Source: Batkoa obscura (lineage: Eukaryota > Entomophthoromycota > Entomophthoromycetes > Entomophthorales > Batkoaceae). From it: 64,000 nucleotides of DNA. Below, piece by piece: positions 60,368 to 64,000 of the stretch (positions are counted from its first letter, which is position 1; the number at the start of each line of letters is the position of its first letter). A program made the position numbers and the translations under genes. The notes beneath the pieces are model-generated. The model was not told the origin of the DNA. It saw only the letters and a list, made by a program, of their open reading frames with translations, and searched no databases. The stretch is taken from assembly GCA_030770535.1 (NCBI GenBank), contig JASVEC010000048.1, positions 186,001 to 250,000 on the forward strand. Reading direction: 5' to 3'.

Positions 60368-61915
60368 TTGATTAATGTTTAGAGTGTATCAAATTAATTA
60401 ATAGAGTAATAATCAATTATGTTATTTGTAATAAAAGTAAATTTGAATTTATTTATCACTTAGATTGAATTTATAGTATTTTTTAATAGATTATAGAGCA
60501 ATCCTTTATTAATTATATAAAATGGATTAATTCAATGTCAATACCATTTTTATCTCAATGTTAAATATTGAAGATCAAATTTAATCATATATTTTGGAAA
60601 TGGCAGTTTCGAATGAATACTTAATTCTCAATGTTTAATCATTTTATTATAATATTCTAGTGTTATGTCACTTCGTTCTATAGAAGTTTTCATTAAAGTG
60701 ACTAATAATTCGAATATTCTAAGATAAATTGAAGATATAAAAAAAAAATAAACGAATATTAGAATTTTAAATTTCATATGTATATACTTATACTGCATAT
60801 TCTTAGTTCATAACTTATATTTTTAATAGCAATAAGAGTAGATTGGAAAATTTTTAACTATTGAAAACTCATGACAATGAAATTTCTACTTCATTTATAA
60901 ATTAAGGAATTGCATTTTTTTTTTTAAATGTTTTAAAAACCAATAATATAAAATTGAGTGTTATTAATTATAATAGTAGAATTATAATTAAAGTTATGTT
61001 TTCTGTTTTTGTCTATACAGTATTACTTTTTTCAATAAAAAATTTTAAATAGATATTTTAATAATAATAAAAATTAAATTAAATTAAAAGCTTTCAATGA
61101 AGCTTTTAATATGGGGATGTATTTTAATAATAAATTTTATTATTATGTGAAATTATTATTTTATAATTAATATTTAATCAATTTATTACTTTTATTACTT
61201 TTATTACTTTAAATCAAAATTTATCTATCTAAACATATGGGGATGCATTCTTTTGTTTAAGAATTTTACTAACAATCTTTCCACTTTAAATAGCGCTTAA
61301 AAAATGTAAAAAATAATGAAGCCAAAAAAACACCCCCATATTGCTTTTGAAATTATTTTTATTATTTTATTTTGCTATTTTATTTTATTTTGTTTAATTT
61401 TTGTTTTATTTTATTTTATAAAAATATATTTTTAATTTCAATAAATTAATTTTAACATTTAGTTTAATTATTAATATTTTAATAGAACTTATTAAAGCAA
61501 ATATCAAAAAAAAAAGCTAATAAATAAAATAATAAAACATTATTGATTTTAAATAAAAGTATTCCAAGCTTATTTGTCTGTCCTTGTCATTGCTGTTGCT
61601 TTTTTTTTAATATTTAAAAGGATAACTATAAAGTAGAACTCGTTTTTTTTAAAATTCAACTTTTACTAAAACAGATAAATTGAAGTTAAATTATTCACCG
61701 ATTTTATTGTTCTCTCTCTTGTCTCTTATTTTAATATTTATCTAATGTATTCTCCTATTTCTTTATATTTTGTTGCATTAATAAAAATAGTTAAAAATTT
61801 TTCAATATTTTTATTCCAATTTATTACTAAAAATAGGTATTATTCCCTAATTTAACTTAATCCTAAATTTTCGAAATTTCAATCTTTCATTTTCTTTTCA
61901 ATTTTTGACATTCAA
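60368..61915. other. Intergenic region upstream of UTP21
   Basis: About 1.5 kb of extremely AT-rich DNA with one full family A element (61238-61338). A solo family A left end lies at 61112 (TGGGGATGTATTTT, preceded by TA) about 125 bp before it, in the same orientation. There is a (TTTTA)n-like tract at about 61361-61420. No gene was seen. Confidence 0.5.
61238..61338 (+). mobile_element. Family A miniature element, copy 10
   Basis: A 101-bp full copy starts TGGGGATGCATTCTTTTG, has core TAAATAGCGCTTAAAAAATG and ends AAACACCCCCA. TA flanks both ends (61236-61237, 61339-61340). Confidence 0.88.
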
Positions 61916-62763
61916 ATGGCTTTAACTTTAGAAAATAGAGAAACTAATAATGTCCAAGTAATGACAAAGAAAATAAAGAATGAACCACAATTAAATAATG
62001 CTTCTAAACTCTATCAACCTTTTAAAGCAGTTGGTTACATTTGTAATGAAGTACCATTCTCCATTCAAACTTTAGGTGAATTTTCAGTCATTGGTACAGT
62101 GGTAGGAAATACTTTTCACTTATATGATGTAAGTTACTATTTTTTTAATTAAAATAATATTTATTAATACTGTATCTTTATAGCTTAAAAAACTTGTTGT
62201 CGTATTAGTTGGTAAGTGTTTTATTAAGTTTAAAAAATGGAAGAGTAAGTAATATTAATTAAATTTGTTAAATAGGTCGTCAATGTGAAAAAGCAATCAA
62301 TGCCATTGCATTACGTAGAGAACATACTTTTGTTGCTGTTGGTAATCAAATTTTAAAATATAAAAGAACTCATCAGGTACTTAATTTACAACTACAAAAA
62401 AACCCAATTTATTAATTTTATTTTATTTTATTTTATTTTATTAGACAAGAGTTATGAAATCCCCAACGGAAGGCGATATATTTTTATTACAAATATTTGG
62501 AGCTCATATTATGGCTTTAACAGAAGATAATTGTTTTCAACTTTGGGATATTAAAAATGGGGGTAAGTTAATAAATAGAATAGTTATTATTTAAAGTTAT
62601 TAATTATAAATATTTAGAGCTTTATACCTGTATTGAATTTGATTCTAATTCCTTTAGAGTCACTTCTATTTTACATCCAGATACTTATTTAAATAAAGTA
62701 ATTTTTGGTTCCACTCAAGGTTCGATGGAATTATGGAATATTAAAACTAGGTAAATATATTAA

Positions 62764-62798
<35 letters not shown>

Positions 62799-64000
62799 TG
62801 ATTAATTAATTAATTAATTATTTTTATTTTTTAGAAAATTAATTTATAAATTTAAATCTTTTAATTCACCAATTACTTGTTTAGCTCAATCACCAATTGT
62901 TGATGTAGTTGCTATTGGATTATTAGATGGACGAATTATATTATATAATATAAAATTAGATAAAAAATTATTTTCATTTCAACAAGAAGGTAAAGTAACA
63001 TGTATTAGTTTCCGTACGGATTCATTTCATCATATGGCCACTTCAAGTATGGATGGAGATATAGCTATATGGGATTTAGAAGAAAAACAATTATTCCATG
63101 TAATGAAATATGCACACAATGGAAATATTCCATCTATTCAATTTATGAATGGACAACCATTATTGATTTCTTCTGGTTCAGATAATACATTAAAACAATG
63201 GCTATTCGATACACATGATAATTTACCAAGATTATATAAATCTAGATCAGGACATTTTGAACCGCCAACTCAAATTATTTATAATACAAATAATACTATT
63301 TTATCAGCAAGTCAAGATTTAACTTTAAGACAATTCTCTACATTTAAAGAAAATCAATCTTGTGAATTAAGTCAAGGTAAATTACAAGCTAAAGCTAAAT
63401 TAATAAATAAAGATATAAATAGTTTAAAATTACCACCAATAACTCAATTCACTTTAAATAATCAACAACAACAAAAAAGATGGGATAATATATTATCAAT
63501 TCATTTAGGTCAACCAATGGTAAGAACTTGGTCATTACAAAAAAATACAATAGGAGAACATATCTTATTACCACCTAATAATGAAATAGCTAAATCAGTA
63601 GCTATTTCTCATTGTAACAATTTTGGGTTAATTGGTACTACTCAAGGTTATATTCATCAATTTAATTTACAATCTGGTTTATTAAGAAAATCAACTAAAG
63701 ATTCTCATGAAGCTTCAATAACTTGTATATTAACTGATAATTATAATCGATTATTTAGTACAGTTTCTTTAGATGGTATTATTAAAATCTGGGAATTTAA
63801 TTCTTTAAATTTATTACATTCAATTGATTTGAAATCATCTATTTCTTACGCTATTTCTCATAAAGAGAATTCATTAATTGCTACTGCTTGTGATGATTTT
63901 TCAATTAAAATTGTAGATATTGAAACTCAAAAAGTTGTACGTATATTTAATGGTCATCAACATCGTATTACTGGAATGGTAATTAATTCATTAATTCATT
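61916..64000 (+). CDS. UTP21: UTP21/WDR36 small-subunit processome protein, 3'-truncated by window
   Basis: A WD40 component of the UTP-B complex in the nucleolar SSU processome, needed for early 18S rRNA processing. Exons seen: 61916-62128, 62184-62211, 62276-62376, 62445-62562, 62618-62750 and 62835 onward, open to the window edge (about 585 residues so far). Family marks include LYQPFKAVGYICNEVPFSIQ, GRQCEKAINAI, KSPTEGDIFLLQIFGAHIMA, the tandem WD repeats (AIWDLEEKQLFH, TLKQWLFD) and the SGHFEPPTQI segment with ILSASQDLTLRQFS, specific to Utp21/WDR36. The C-terminal Utp21 domain lies beyond the window. The intron at 62751-62834 carries AAT and TTAA microsatellites. Confidence 0.94.
62766..62822. 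repeat. AAT and TTAA microsatellites in a UTP21 intron
   Basis: About nine AAT units followed by several ATTA/TTAA units fill an intron that is about 84 bp, longer than the 50-60 bp norm here. The growth of the intron is explained by the repeat. Confidence 0.8.

Overview
The window looks like AT-rich nuclear DNA of an early-diverging filamentous fungus. The genes carry many very short introns (about 43-60 bp, GTAAGT-like donors, TAG/CAG acceptors). Several proteins are fungal in type: Zn2Cys6 and PacC-like zinc-finger regulators, a Pap1/Yap1-type bZIP, a PA-domain subtilase, and the ergosterol-free core of eukaryotic housekeeping proteins (SLU7, ALG10, Raptor, SMC3, UTP21). Extreme AT content together with a secreted subtilase, a 7TM receptor and Rac suggests an entomophthoralean lineage such as Conidiobolus. 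That placement is inference; nothing here fixes the species.

Layout. 0-3.6 kb: start of SLU7 (minus strand), then 3.3 kb of transposon-rich DNA with four small TA-flanked inverted-repeat elements. 3.6-10 kb: redox bZIP regulator (+), ALG10 (-), Rac GTPase (-). 11.7-17.4 kb: Raptor/Kog1 (-), acyl-CoA-binding protein (-), and a doubtful small spliced frame. 17.4-24.6 kb: a cluster of three miniature elements, then a P450 (+) convergent with a secreted subtilase (-). 24.6-34 kb: the accessory zone. It holds two related LTR-like repeats, telomere-like DNA, a decayed APH-type phosphotransferase gene, a 7TM receptor gene, and several fragments of DNA elements. 34-51.5 kb: SMC3 (-), a Zn2Cys6 regulator (+), lipid phosphatase (-), molybdate-type transporter (-), an MLKL-like pseudokinase with Sel1 repeats (-), and a monocarboxylate-type MFS carrier (-). 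52.8-64 kb: HMG-box protein (+), a small membrane protein (+), an LRR protein (+), a PacC/Rim101-like regulator (-), a small secreted peptide precursor (-), and UTP21 (+, cut by the window edge).

The genes form no operon or evident biosynthetic cluster. Housekeeping functions (splicing, N-glycan assembly, TORC1, cohesin, ribosome biogenesis) are interspersed with sensing and secretion genes (Rac, 7TM receptor, pH-type and redox-type regulators, subtilase, secreted peptide). The strongest structural signal between genes is a family of about 100-bp elements (family A here). It has ten full copies, two collapsed hairpin copies and several solo ends, mostly flanked by TA, and it occurs alongside three other TA-flanked families. 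The most unusual protein is the 815-residue pseudokinase: a helical N-terminus, kinase motifs degenerated in the same way as animal MLKL, and a C-terminal Sel1 tail.
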